Shown: one piece after another, positions 32,595-44,759 of the stretch
Layout: every line of letters begins with the position of its first letter
How positions within the stretch are numbered: position 1 is the first letter of the stretch
From: Galeopsis tetrahit
Lineage: Eukaryota; Streptophyta; Magnoliopsida; Lamiales; Lamiaceae
Direction: 5' to 3'
Assembly: GCA_963675135.1 (NCBI GenBank)
Contig: OY776120.1
Coordinates: 62,430,063 to 62,494,062 of the forward strand
DNA: 64,000 bases
The notes under the pieces: generated by a model
What the model saw: the letters and a program-made list of their open reading frames with translations, nothing else
The model's database searches: none
Told to the model about the DNA's origin: nothing
Position numbers and translations under genes: made by a program

Positions 32595-35500
32595 ATGGAA
32601 TTGCCGGATCGTCGATGGATGTATGAAACTCCTAGGTTCATTTTAGGAAATGTGAATAGTGAATTTTACAATGAACTTGTGTCATTTGTTGAATTTGCAA
32701 AGCTCCACCCACATTACATGCATGGGGATTGTATCAAGTGTCCGTGTAATGCCAAAAAATGTCAAAATAAAATATTTAAGTCGATTGATGAGGTTTTGGT
32801 ACATGTTCTGAAGAATGGTTTCACTGTTAATTATTATAATTAGACATTTCACGGCGAAGTACGTTGGCCTTATAACTTTGATCAAGTTTTATACTATTAC
32901 ACTGCTGGTATCTATGAAAGACAAATATATGGTAATCAAGCCGACACGAGTAATGAACAACAATTTGGTGGGGAACAACAGTTTGGTGGGGAAGAACAAC
33001 TTGGGGAGGGAGAACCCAATATGTATCAAACAATGATAATGGAAGCCGGTTTTTCAAATGTAGAAGAGGAGCCGACGGATGAAGCATTTGGGTTTTATGA
33101 AATGCTCAAATTTCTCGATCAAGATTTGTATCCGGGTTGTGATTCACACTCTCAACTGTCATTTAATGCCCGACTTATGGCTATCAAGACCGAGAACAAG
33201 CTTTCTAACAGGGCATATGAGCAAATGACACAATTATGCAGTGAGATCTGCCCTCCTGAGAATAAGGTGCCTACAACGTATCATCAAAGCAAGCAAATGC
33301 TGAAAAATATGGGATTGCCGGTCGAGAAGATTGATTGTTGTCGATGGATGTATGAAACTCCTAGGTTCATTTTAGGAAATGTGAATAGTGAATTTTACAA
33401 TGAACTTGTGTCATTTGTTGAATTTGCAAAGCTCCACCCACATTACATGCATGGGGATTGTATCAAGTGTCCGTGTAATGCCAAAAAATGTCAGAATAAA
33501 ATATTTAAGTCGATTGATGAGGTTTTGGTACATGTTCTGAAGAATGGTTTCACTGTTAATTATTATAATTAGACATTTCACGGCGAAGTACGTTGGCCTT
33601 ATAACTTTGATCAAGTTTTATACTATTACACTGCTGGTATCTATGAAAGACAAATATATGGTAATCAAGCCGACACGAGTAATGAACAACAATTTGGTGG
33701 GGAACAACAGTTTGGTGGGGAAGAACAACTTGGGGAGGGAGAACCCAATATGTATCAAACAATGATAATGGAAGCCGGTTTTTCAAATGTAGAAGAGGAG
33801 CCGACGGATGAAGCATTTGGGTTTTATGAAATGCTCAAATTTCTCGATCAAGATTTGTATCCGGGTTGTGATTCACACTCTCAACTGTCATTTAATGCCC
33901 GACTTATGGCTATCAAGACCGAGAACAAGCTTTCTAACAGGGCATATGAGCAAATGACACAATTACGCAGTGAGATCTGCCCTCCTGAGAATAAGGTGCC
34001 TACAACGTATCATCAAAGCAAGCAAATGCTGAAAAATATGGGATTGCCGGTCGAGAAGATTGATTGTTGTATAAACGGTTGCATGTTATATTGGGGTGAT
34101 GAAGATAGCAATCTGAAAATGTGTAGGATGTATGGTCATCCTCGTTACAAAGAGCCACGTCGAAAGGGGCCCGCTGGTCAATCGAAGTCGTCGAAGAAGA
34201 AAGTGGCACACAAGAAGATGTATTATCTTCCAATCATTCCTCGTTTAATGAGATTGTATCAATCTACTGCCACAGCACAACACATGACGTGGCATGCAAC
34301 AGATTCGTCTTCGACCGAGTCTAGGGAGATGCGACAACCGGCGGACTCGGAGGCCTGGAAACATCTTGACAACGTGTATCCCAATTTTTCTTCTGAACCG
34401 AGGAATGTGAGGCTAGGTTTGTGTACTGATGGTTTTGCACCGTTTCGGAGCTTTGGAAAGCAGTATTCGTTGTGGCCGGTGATTCTGACTCCGTATAATC
34501 TTCCTCCATGGATGTGCTTGAAACCTCAAACAATGTTTCTAACTGTATTAGTGCCAGGTCCGTCGAATCCAAAGGATAAACTTGACGTTTATCTCCAGCC
34601 TCTTATAAAAGACTTGATCTTTTTATGGGAAAGTGGTGTCCAAACGTATGATGTGTTCAGAAAACAGAATTTCACGATGCGTGCTGCTGTATTGTGGACC
34701 ATTAGCGACTTTTCTGCATATTCTATGTTGTCTGGGTGGAAAACGGCTGGGTTTCAAGCATGTCTGTATTGTATGGATTTTTCTGAAGCTTTCCGTCTTG
34801 AGAAGAGTAGGAAAGTTACATTGTTCGATAATCACCGAAAGTTCTTACCTCGAGATCATCCATTTAGAAGGAATAAGAACAACTTCTTGAAGAACAGAAC
34901 AGTTACACACAATCGACCGCCCCTTCGAAACGGTATTTTAATTATACAATTATTTGATCTAGTATAATGTTATACGTATATGTTTTATTAATTTCTTCTA
35001 CCATACAGGACAAACGTTGTTACATGAGATTCAGTGGACGGGTTTGAAAAAATCTACTGAGGAAAATGTAGCTGAACACAACGATCGAATCCCAGGTGGA
35101 TGGAATAGAAAGAGTATTTTTTGGGATTTGCCATACTGGAGTTCACTATTGATCCGACACAATTTGGACGTGATGCACATTGAGAAGAATGTGTTTGATA
35201 ATGTGTTCCACACAATGATGAACACAGAAGGCAAGACGAAAGATACTCCAAAGTCCCGGGAAGAGTTAAACATTTATTGTCGTCGTGAAGAGTTGAAAAT
35301 GGATCCCAGTACAGGTAAATATCCGAAGGCTTGCTACACACTGGATAAGCCACAGAAACAACAACTGTGTCGTTGAATTCACGAGTTGAATTTTCCAGAC
35401 AACTACGTGTCAAACTTGAGTCGATGCGCATACATAAACAGGGGTAAGGTTTCAGGGATGAAGAGTCACAATTGTCATGTTTTTATGCAGCGCTTGATAC

Positions 35501-37190
35501 CGATTGCGTTCCGAGACGTTGTTCCTCTCAATGTGTGGAGGACTATCACTGAATTAAGTCTTTTTTTTAGAGATTTAACATCTTCAACGATCAAGATCGA
35601 TGATATGATTCGTTTGGAGCAAGACATTCCAGTGATTTTGTGTAAGTTGGAACAAATTTTTCCACCTAGCTTCTTCAACTCCATGGAACACTTACCCGTT
35701 CATTTAGCGTATGAAGCCAGAATTTGTGGTCCAGTGCAGTACAGGTGGATGTACCTATTTGAAAGGTAAACTCTTACATTTTTCATTTTTTATATATACT
35801 ACATGCATGTTCACTGAATTAAAATATATGTTTTTTTATTATAAATCAGATATCTCCACAACTTGAAACGCAATGCTAAACAAAAATCAAATGTGGAAGC
35901 ATCGATTGTTAATGCATATTTGAATGAAGAGGTTGGCATATTTTGTTCTTATTATTTTGAAGACCATGTCAACACTCGGTTGAGAAGTGAACTACGTAAC
36001 TACGGTGGTAGAGATACAGACAATATCGGTGAAGGGGTCGATGGAATGCTGTCTATATTCAAGTCTAAGGGACGACCAATAGGAAAATTCACAAAACGAG
36101 AGTGAGAGTCGAACAGAGAGGCAGATATAGCACAAACGTATGTGTTATTGAATTGTGATGAAGTTCAGCCTTACATTGAGTAAGTATTTCATATTTTTAT
36201 CATTACTTCATTTATGTAATTTAATATTAATTGTGATTGGATGTTGTGAATTAGGATTTATACTCAAGAACTAAGACGAACAGAACAAAACATCTCAGAT
36301 ACAGATATAGATGCTCGTCTTCAACGTGATTTTGCCCGATGGTTCCAACGTTGTGTGAGTACCATTTCCTTAAATTTTACGTAAATAAATATGATTCATA
36401 ATTAATGTTAATTATTTGAACTGTATAGGGACGGTCAAACGATTTTGAGAATCGATTCTTAAAGGATCTCAGCAAAGGACCACTACGTCGTGTAAAGACT
36501 TACAACGGTTATATTGTGAAGGGCTACAGATTTCATACATCCGAGTATGCATCAAGAAAAGCGACTACCAACAGTGGTGTTTGCATTAGCAGTGCAAACT
36601 ACAATGCAGATGCAAGTGACTACTATGGGGTGTTGCACGAAGTCGTTGAAGTAGAATATCCGGGATATCCAGCAAAGACTGTAGTGTTGTTCAAGTGTCA
36701 TTGGTTTGATTCAGGCCCTTCAGGAACAAGGATTCATCCGGAGTACAAACTCGTCGATGTTAATCCGAAAAGGAGCTATATCGGGAATGATCCATTTGTA
36801 GTTGCCCATCAAGTATCTCAAGTATACTACTGCAAGTATCCAGTACGATCACGTAGTAAAATTGAATGACACGCTGTTTGCAAAGTAAAGGCAAGATCAA
36901 TGGTAGAAGTCCCTACAAAGGACAGGAGTGATGAAGATGATTCTCCGTTTCAAACGGAACAAATAGAGGCTAGAACTGAAGTCTTTACGGGAGATTTGAA
37001 TATCCACGTAGACTTGACGGGTGGAAATTCACAATTGATCGAAATTGAAAACGATAATGGAAATGAGGAAAATGATGAAAATGAAGAGGAAGAGGAGGAG
37101 GAGGACGAGGAGGAGGAGGAGGATGATGATGAAGAGGAGGAAGATGAGACAAATAATCAAAATGTAGATGAAGAGGAAGAAGATGAATAA
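32595..37190 (+). pseudogene. tnpD/TNP2-like CACTA transposase (Transposase_21, DUF4218, DUF4216)
   Basis: The start is the ATG of MELPDRRWMYETPRF. The N-terminal cap has CIKCPCNAKKCQN and VNYYN-stop-TFHGE, where a Trp is expected. A 729-bp stretch is repeated in tandem. The catalytic region (Transposase_21) then runs with YGHPRYKEP, LMRLYQSTATAQHMTWHA, LGLCTDGFAPF, LTPYNLPPWMCLK, VLVPGPSNPKDKLDVYLQPL, MLSGWKTAGFQACLYCM, and after an intron IRHNLDVMHIEKNVFDNVF (35155-35211). DUF4218 follows (LNFPDNYVSNLSRCAYINRG, PVHLAYEARICGPVQYRWMY), then DUF4216 (SSANYNADASDYYGVLHEV, TVVLFKCHWFD) and a Glu/Asp tail. Stops lie at 32841-32843, at the duplicated 33570-33572, 35374-35376, 36103-36105 and 36867-36869. 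The protein would be the catalytic transposase binding the element ends. Confidence 0.92.
32613..34070 (+). repeat. 729-bp tandem duplication in tnpD
   Basis: Copy 1 is 32613-33341 and copy 2 is 33342-34070. They are nearly identical (for example one difference giving QLCSE versus QLRSE). The length is a multiple of three (243 codons). A 2-bp microhomology (gt) sits at the junction. Both copies carry the same TAG stop. Confidence 0.92.
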
Positions 37191-37640
37191 TAAATTATAT
37201 AATGTAAGCTAATTATTTTATTAGATGTGCAATTTAAAAATATTTATTTATCATTAAGTTACAACTAAAAATTGTGAAAAGAAATTAATTTTTTGAAATT
37301 TTTTAAAATATAATTAGCAAAAAAAATGAATATTTTAGTATTTAAAAATATATAAATTATAGATTACAAATTTAATTATTTTATTTATGTGAATGAAATT
37401 AATTTTTTGAAATTTGTTAAAAAATAATTAGCAAAAAAATGAATTTTTTACTAAAAAATATTAGTATTTTAGTTAAAATATGAATATTTTAGTATTTTAA
37501 AATATATAAATTATAAAAATATAAATTATAGATTTCAAATTTAATTATTTGATATATATGAAAGAAATTAATTTTGTGAATTTAAAAAAAAAATGGGCCG
37601 AAAATGAGTACATATACAATTAATATTACAATTACGAACA
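37191..37640. other. AT-rich 3' region of CACTA-4
   Basis: Non-coding, with repeated 'gaaattaattttttgaaattt' and 'aatattttagtattt' blocks. No gene. Confidence 0.6.
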
Positions 37641-37730
37641 AGTAATACACCTGTCCGAGTGGTAAGCGCCCCTCACTAGGCGCCCACACACCCGGGTTCG
37701 ATTCCTAGCAAGGCCAGAATAAATGGTGGC
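37641..37730 (+). other. tRNA-like module (A box/B box) in CACTA-4
   Basis: An A-box-like tgtccgagtggtaag (37652-37666), close to plant tRNA-Ser/Leu, is followed by a perfect B box GGTTCGATTCC (37695-37705). The region between does not fold as a normal tRNA, so it is a tRNA-derived sequence such as a SINE head. Its upstream flank matches that in CACTA-3. Confidence 0.65.
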
Positions 37731-37751
37731 CTTAATAACAGATCGCGTGTC

Positions 37752-37770
37752 GGGTCGGGGCCGGGTCGGG
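37752..37770 (+). other. G-quadruplex-type motif
   Basis: Four runs of at least three G with loops of 2-3 bases (GGGTCGGGGCCGGGTCGGG), directly after the tRNA-like module. Confidence 0.8.
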
Positions 37771-37799
37771 TCCGATCCACGCCAGATATTTTTTTTTGG

Positions 37800-38107
37800 G
37801 TTGACTTACCGATGGACCGTCGGTAAGTCCGTCGGTACTACCGACGGACGGTCGACGGAATTACCTACAGAAATCAGACCCGGTTTCAAAACGGGTCATT
37901 CGGTCTACCGACGGAATGAGATCAGTCGGCAGACTCGACTGATTTATTCCGTCGGGACTACCGACGGAAAAAAAATTCCGTCGGTAAACCGGGCCGACGA
38001 GACTAGAGCCGACTGAATTATTCCGTCGGTAGTTCCGTCGGAAACCACGCCTACCGACCACAATTCCGTCGGAAGATCCGTCGGTAAACCGCGCGTTTTT
38101 TGTAGTG
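37800..38107. repeat. CACTA-4 3' subterminal repeats
   Basis: About fifteen TTCCGTCGG / CCGACGGAA motifs, many as head-to-head pairs (for example ccgacggaa aaaaaa ttccgtcgg at about 37969-37986). Confidence 0.85.
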
Positions 38108-38110
38108 TTA

Positions 38111-39516
38111 AGTCAAAAATAAATTAAGAATAATTTATTTACAATTAACACATTGTCATATATATAAATTAAATATATTTAAATTGAAGATGTACTGATG
38201 CATTATACTTGGACGCAGACAACACGCTTAGTAACTTTCAGACTCAACTTGTTCGTCAGTGCCAGAACCTAATTGTCTTTGTTGATAGACCTGTTAACCT
38301 TAACATTGATATACATATATATAGCCCCTTGTAGGTCTCTTTTTCCAGCTTAATGGTTGATAGAAGTTGTAATATTTGCCTCCACAAATTATAGAGAGAT
38401 ACAGTACAGGGGACATGCATGTAGAAACGAAGAATCGATCACGAATAACATCTCAAGAGAAAAAAAAACTATTGAAAAAACAAAAGAACAATAAATATGT
38501 GAGTGAGATGTAAGACATTACAGTGATTTAATCTTCGCTGCTTCAACCTGCAAAATAGAAAACTAAAATAAAGATAAGATTGAGGTTAGAATCGGATGGA
38601 AGGGAAACCAAATTGAGGTATGTCTCTCCACCTTCTGCGCTCATATTTCCCGATTAAGAGTCCAAGATTGGAACCGTGTGACCTTACCTATTCCCCTCAG
38701 CAAACGCTAAATGAGAGGAGTAAATGGGAAAAACATAAATGCCTACTCAGAATATTTTACATGACACAGGTGGCCTCTAAATGACACATGGATTGACAAA
38801 TGTCGAAAGAAGAGAAGACCTTAAATCACACGTGTCGAAAACAGGAAAACCGCATCCTCCTTTTATATATATAGATTTAGTTTATACTGAGACTTGCATC
38901 TTAGCTTTCAACTCTAGAAATTACATGGAAAGAGAATAAAAAAACACACATATATATTTAAAAGGATCGACAAAATACTACTTGTTTGTCAGGGTTGGGG
39001 TAGCAAAAATTGTCCGTCATGTTAGGAGTAGCGACAAAATACCACTAGTTAGCAATTTTTTTCATGATTTATGCTTAAAGTCGCCGAAAATCATAAATCT
39101 CACCGTCTATCGTAGTCGTTGCTGCCATTTTTTAGGGAACTATTGGATGAGCGATATATCAAAATTGTTTTCCTATCCAAGCCCAATAATTTAGTACCTA
39201 CAAATGCTTGTTCCGTGTACGTCAACTCCTCAAATTTTAGTTTAAAAGACTCATTCACGTCAATTTTCCATCGACCAAAATTCGATCATTTTCTATGAAT
39301 CGTAGGTCAAGCTATATATCAAGTTATATGTCTCTCCAATCCTATCATTATAATATATAAGATCCATCTTTCAATCTGTCGAAAAAGGGCAAAAAATTGG
39401 CCAGCAAAGTACTATGTCACCGCTGCTCAAATATGCTTGTGAATCGAGACCGTTTTCGACCGTTTTTACAATTTATATATTCAAACGTTAGGATTTGAGA
39501 GAAGAACAATTTGATA
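38111..39516. other. Intergenic DNA, no gene recognised
   Basis: Mixed-composition DNA with short open frames only. A possible splice-acceptor-like tttgcag with a 30-base open frame is on the minus strand near 38550, too short to call. Confidence 0.4.
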
Positions 39517-39794
39517 CTCCCTCCGTCCCATATAAATTTGCACACTTGTAATATATGGATATCTCATACCAATTTTCATACACCATAAAATGAAATATCT
39601 TTATAACCCCATCCTCAAAATATACACAGTTACACATGTCATTATTTTTTCACACTCAATCTACCTTTTATTTTACTTTATTTATAAAAATTTATAAAAC
39701 TACCCCTCAAAACATCATTCATTACACATTTTCTTACACGTTTCTTAAAATGTGTGTAATCCCAAGGGTGCAAATTCCATTGGAATAGAGGGAG
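39517..39794. mobile_element. Stowaway MITE 2
   Basis: The ends are CTCCCTCCGTCCCATATAAA and, as reverse complement, CTCCCTCTATTCCAATGGAA. TA duplications lie on both sides (39515-39516, 39795-39796). 278 bp. Confidence 0.85.
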
Positions 39795-39796
39795 TA

Positions 39797-40115
39797 CATG
39801 ACTATACCTTCGATTCGTCGAAAAATGGTTGAATTAAAATGAACGAGTCGTTCAAATTTAAATATGTGTTGTTGTAGATATACCGAACAAGCAATTGGAG
39901 GTACCAAATTGATTGACTTGGAAATTTGAACAATTTTAATATATCACCCCAAGGCCGGTTGTAGAAATATTTTAGCCTGAATCGAACTTAAAAATAAGGC
40001 CCCATTTTTTCATATTTTTTATTCTATACGAACTCATGATACATTAAATAAAACATTTTTTTAAAAGACTATCAATATATAATTTTGCTCAATACTTCAA
40101 ATAATATGATAATTA
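39797..40115. other. Intergenic DNA, no gene
   Basis: Nothing recognised between the MITE and the Copia-1 3' LTR. Confidence 0.4.
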
Positions 40116-40270
40116 TGAACAATGAGATATGATCATCGTTGAATTGGTGAGTGGGGAATGACTTGTATTTATAGAAGTAATTACATTGAAAACTAATTAC
40201 ATGATTTTAGGAAAAGATAAATACAACAATTATGTCCTATATACAAGGAAAGTTTGACTATTCCTTAATA
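40116..40270 (-). repeat. Copia-1 3' LTR (155 bp)
   Basis: Plus strand tgaacaatgag... to ...ttccttaata. Ends would be TG...CA but the outer U3 start reads TATTAAGG instead of TG, one mutated base. The matching 5' LTR lacks its outer ~30 bases. Confidence 0.8.
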
Positions 40271-43200
40271 TCCCCCATCAAACGATGCGTGGGATGAGGA
40301 AAAACACAGAGCTTGGACCGAAGGAACTTGAACGTCGGGCGAGGAAGGCTCTTCGTGAAGATGTCGGCTAGCTGGAGATGTGTGGGGACACAATGTGTGG
40401 AAAACTTGCCAGAGGTGACGAGCTCGCAAACAAAGTGACAATCGATGTCGATGTGCTCGCCCGTTTGTGAGCCACAGGGTTTTGGCTGAGAAAAAGGGCA
40501 TTTTTATTGTCGGAGAGGAGAACAGGGCGAGCAGGTAACGGAACACGGAGCTCGCGGAGCAGAGAGGTTAGCCAAACGACCTCGGCAGCTGCGTTGGCTA
40601 AGGCGCGATATTCGGATTCACAGCTGGAGCGAGCAACAGTGTGCTGTTTCTTGGCACTCCAATACACTAGATTTCCACCTAAGAAATAACCATAGGTGGG
40701 TCGGCGAGTTTCCACACATCAAGCCCAATCAGCGTCCGAGTAGGCGACCACGGAGGAGTCTGGTCGGCGAGTAAAGGAAATGCCATAGTTGATAGTGTGC
40801 TTGGCATAGCGAAGAATCCTCTTTATTGCCGAGAAGTGGTCGTTGGTCGGCGCCTAGAGAAACTGGCTAACTTTATTTACCGAGAAGGATAGATCAGGTC
40901 GAGTGATGGTGAGGTACTGGAGGGCGCCCACCAATTAGCGATAAAGGGTCGGATCCGAGAATGGGTCACCAGTGCTAACCAGGGGGTGGCAATAGGTTTG
41001 GAATCTTGAAGATCTGCTCGCTCAAGAATTTCCCAAGCATATTTGGATTGCCCGACGAACAGCCCATAAGAGGTGTAAGAGATTTCCAAACCCAGAAAAT
41101 AATTGAGGCGACCAAGATCCTTGAGTGCAAACTCCTTGTTCGCTCGAGCAATGAAGCGAGAAAGTGTGGATGGGTCGTTGCCAGTGACAATAATATCATC
41201 TATATACAAGAGTAGATAGACGACCGATGAACCCTGAAATAGGTAGAACAACGAGGAATCAGACTTACACTCCTTGAATCCAATGTCGAGCAGGAAGGAG
41301 CTGAACCACTGGAACCAAGCCAAGGGGGCTTGGCGAAGACCATATAATGTTTTCTTCAATTTGCAAACATGATCCGGGAGCCGAGGATCGACAAAACCAG
41401 GAGGTTGAGCCATGAAGACTGGTTTCTAGAGATAGCCATTGTGGAAGGCATTCTTGACAACCAGTTGATGGAGGGGCTAGTTGAAGCGAACAGAGAGAGC
41501 CAAGACAACTCGAATTGTGGTCGCCTTAACAACCAGACTAAAAGTGTGAGAGAAGTCTGTGCCAGGGATTGGGGTAAAACCTTGAGCACCCAATCTGGCC
41601 TTGTGCCGCTCAATGGAACCATTAGAGTTGTACTTGGTTCAAAAAACCTATTTGGAACCAACGATGTTCGCATCTCGAGGGCGAGGAACAAGATCCCAAG
41701 TGTTGTTAACTCGTAGAGCATCGATTTCTTCCTGCATGGCGGCTAACCATTCAGGGGACTTGGCAGCAGACTTGAAACCACGAGGTTCCGAGGAGACAAT
41801 AAAGGCACTAAGCAGGGCAGTGGAGGCAAGTTTAGTGGATATTTTGGCTTGAAGATTCCAGATTTTGCTCGCGTGACCATTTGGTGGTTGGATTGTGGTC
41901 GCTGCGTCGGAGGATTAATGGTCGATAGGGGTTGCTCGACCGGTGCAGGTGGAACAAGTGGCTCCACAATAATGGCTGGCGGGGGAAGGGGGTCCTCGCC
42001 AGGATCAGAGGTGCATGTCGAGCAAGGTATGGTTGGAGTGGGAGGAATAGATTCAGATTAGGGACCAGGCGAGCAGTCTGGCTCGACATCCAGAAAAGAT
42101 GAGACCACTGCACTGGTCGGCATGGGCTGAGCAGAACTTGAAAAAGGGAAGCAATCTTCATCAAATATAGCATGGTGAGTAATAAAGGTTTTGGATGAAC
42201 CAGGATCAAGACACCGAAAACTGTTATGTTGGCTACCTTATCCCAAGAAGATATATGTTCGACTACGAGGAGACAGCTTGTTCAAGGCATAGTCTCGGAG
42301 GTAAGGGAACACCCGACAACTAAAACTCTTAAGATTTCCATATAGGGGCAGAGTTCCGAATAAGACCTGAAAGTGAGATAAGCCACCCAAGACCGAGGAC
42401 GGGATTCGATTAATAAGATGAACAGCAGTGGCAAAGGCATCGAACTAAAATTCTGATGGGGCACGAGCATGAAAGAGCACGGAGAGTCCAGTTTCAGTAT
42501 TGTGTCGATGTTTTCGCTCAGCGCGACCATTCTACTGAGGGGTGTATGGGCATGACACACGATGCAATATGCCATGCTCGGCCATAAAGCTGCGAACAAC
42601 TTTGTTGACGAACTCCATACCACCATCACTCTGAAAGACCTTGATGGTCGAGGAGAACTGGTTGCACACAAACTTGTGAAAGGCGACCAAGGTTGCGAAG
42701 AAATCTGATTTGGCATGGAGAGGATACAACCATGAGAAGCGAGAGTGGTCATCGACAAACACCACATAACAACGAAAACCTGAAGAAGAATTAACAGGAG
42801 CAGGGCCCCAGAGATCGCAATGAACCAACTCAAGAATTGTAGAAGTACATTTTTCATTAATATTGAAAGATAATCATTTACTTTTAGCCAACTGGCAAGA
42901 GGTGCAAACATTGAGGTTTGGTAAAAGTGAACTAACAGATAGATGCCCTAATTTATCTAAATCCTTAATAGTATTAAAAGGGACATGCCCCAAACGGGAA
43001 TGCCAGCGATCAAAGGAGGCACGAGCAACATCAGGTGGCGTCAAAGCAGCGACCAAACTTGGGAGTGCTCGTTCCAACACGTACAACCCCTGTTGACAAC
43101 GGCCCTAAGCCACCACCCTCTTGGTAGCTCGATTTTGAATGACAAAGGAGTTGTTAGAGAAGCAAACATCAATTGGAAAATCAGATGTTAGCTTGCTAAT

Positions 43201-43637
43201 AGACAAGAGATTCTTGGTGATATGAGGAACAACAAGAACATCCAGAAGACCGAATTCCTTAGAGACTGAATGTGACCCAACATGAGAGATTTGTAAGGAA
43301 TTATGGTTACCAACAATAACTTTACCATTACCGAAATAAGGTGCTGAGGAGTCCAGGTGTGAGGTATTGTAAGTCATTTGGGCAGAAGCTCCAGAGTCCA
43401 CATACCATTCTTAAGTAGGGGATAAGGACGAGGAGACATTGCAGGCCGAATGAAAGGCCTGAGTAAGATTAGTAGATAAATCCTCGGAAGGGCGAGCAGA
43501 TGGGCGAGTAGGTTGGCGGGAATCCGAGCCGCAAACGAAGCATTGTGGAAAATTATTGGCATAGTGCTCGTTGCGACAAATTTGACAGCGAGGGACGTAG
43601 GATTTACGCCCTCCGCGACCACCAGAGAAGTTGGGGC
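40265..43637 (-). pseudogene. Copia-1 pol (and end of gag): protease, integrase, RT, RNase H
   Basis: Read from 43637 downward. First is the gag tail with a damaged zinc knuckle (CQICRNEHYANNFPQC). Protease has WYVDSGASAQMT (43401) just after a stop. Integrase has the HHCC finger (HSRLGHV ... CTSCQLAKSK, 42874-43010) and the catalytic acidic residues in CDLWGP, FQSDGG and NGRAERKHRH. RT has an N-terminal block (IDALRVNNTWDLVPRPRDAN near 41700), QPPGF and YIDDIIVTG (about 41190). RNase H has YWSAKKQHTVARSSCESEYR and LLSDNKNA (40560-40660). Stops and shifts occur between most blocks. The last ~300 bases before the LTR encode the usual C-terminus in two shifted frames. Confidence 0.9.
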
Positions 43638-44469
43638 TGTAGGTCCCTAGTTGAGTAGATAAGATTGAGTAAGCTAAGAAAACGTCTAGAGGGGAGTGAA
43701 TACACTTTTCAAAATCTTTCAAAATATCAAAGTACACAATGCGGTATATCAGATTTATCAATGAGCCCTTAACAATTATACTCAACTAATCTCGAATACG
43801 AACTTCTATTATGAACACTTAACTTGTCTATACTATATGTAGATTTAATCAATTAAACAAATAATCAATCAAACAACAAATAAAACAGTAAAGTAAATCT
43901 ACACAAGATTTATAGTGGTTCGACAAATGTCTACATCCACTCTCACAACTCTATGTTGCGAAATTTATTAACTCTTCTCTTCGAGTAGTGTGTTCTTGTG
44001 GCTTTAAGCCCAAGAAATAAGACTTCGATCTTTTCGACAACACTACCAAGTGTTTCTTCGATCTAACAACACTACCAAGAAATAAGACTTCTCTAATTTT
44101 AGTGGTAGCCTTCTTCGAATTTGACTTGTCTTCTGACTTGAACTTTCTGTACTTTGAACTCTGCGAGTTTTTCTTGCTTTGAATATCTCAGTAATCGCTT
44201 AGTAAATCTCGTAGTATCAGTAGTCACACTTTCAGTAGTCTTTAACTGTTGAATACTTTAATGTATTTATAGACTTCTAGAAATCAAGAATAGTTTGTTA
44301 TCCAACAACCTTTCTTGATAACTAACTTCTGAAACTATTTCTTCTTATCCTTCCACGCGTTTCTTCAGTTAATTAGTTATTCCTTAACTAACTCTTCAAT
44401 ATACGATCTTATCTTCATTTGATATCTTCACTCGTTTCTGACTTATACAAATTCAGCTTCTTTCACTAC

Positions 44470-44740
44470 AAAATAATGGCCAAAAGGCAACGACGATTAG
44501 CAAGGGCAGGCTGCCGTTGCCAATTGGCAACGGCTTTGGTAACGGGCATAAAAAGGCGACGGGGGCGGGTGTCGTTACCTTAAGGCAACGGGAGTGGGCT
44601 CCGATGCCATTTGGTAACGGCTTACAATGCCCGATGCGAAGAGGAGACGGCAGTGGGCCCCGATGCCATTTGGTAACGGGCCCCCCAATTTTAATTATAT
44701 TCTTAATGGGCCCGATGCCATTTGATAAACTCAAGATGCC
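44470..44740. repeat. CACTA-5 5' subterminal repeats
   Basis: GGCAACGG, CCGTTGCC and degenerate GATGCCATTTGGTAACGG copies. The same motifs recur at 45890-46110 in the 3' arm. Confidence 0.8.
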
Positions 44741-44759
44741 AATTTTATTTGACTACTTC

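Larger units (their letters stand above)
29211..38107 (+). mobile_element. CACTA-4: full-length CACTA transposon (8,897 bp)
   Basis: It starts CACTACAAAAAACGCG and ends CGCGTTTTTTGTAGTG, a 16-bp perfect inverted repeat, flanked by TTA (29208-29210 and 38108-38110). Both arms carry CCGACGGAA / TTCCGTCGG repeats. Two genes lie in the same orientation: tnpA-like (30285-31889) and tnpD-like (32595-37190), with a further cluster of the same repeats between them. Both genes are broken. A tRNA-like module and a G-rich tract precede the 3' arm. Confidence 0.93.

Noticed and set aside
37641..37730. tRNA-Ser/Leu gene
   Set aside because: A and B boxes are present, but the arms do not pair as an acceptor stem and no anticodon loop can be placed. 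Called a tRNA-like module instead.
38520..38560. Possible terminal exon (tttgcag then VEAAKIKSL-stop) on the minus strand
   Set aside because: Only nine codons, no partner exon and no family match.
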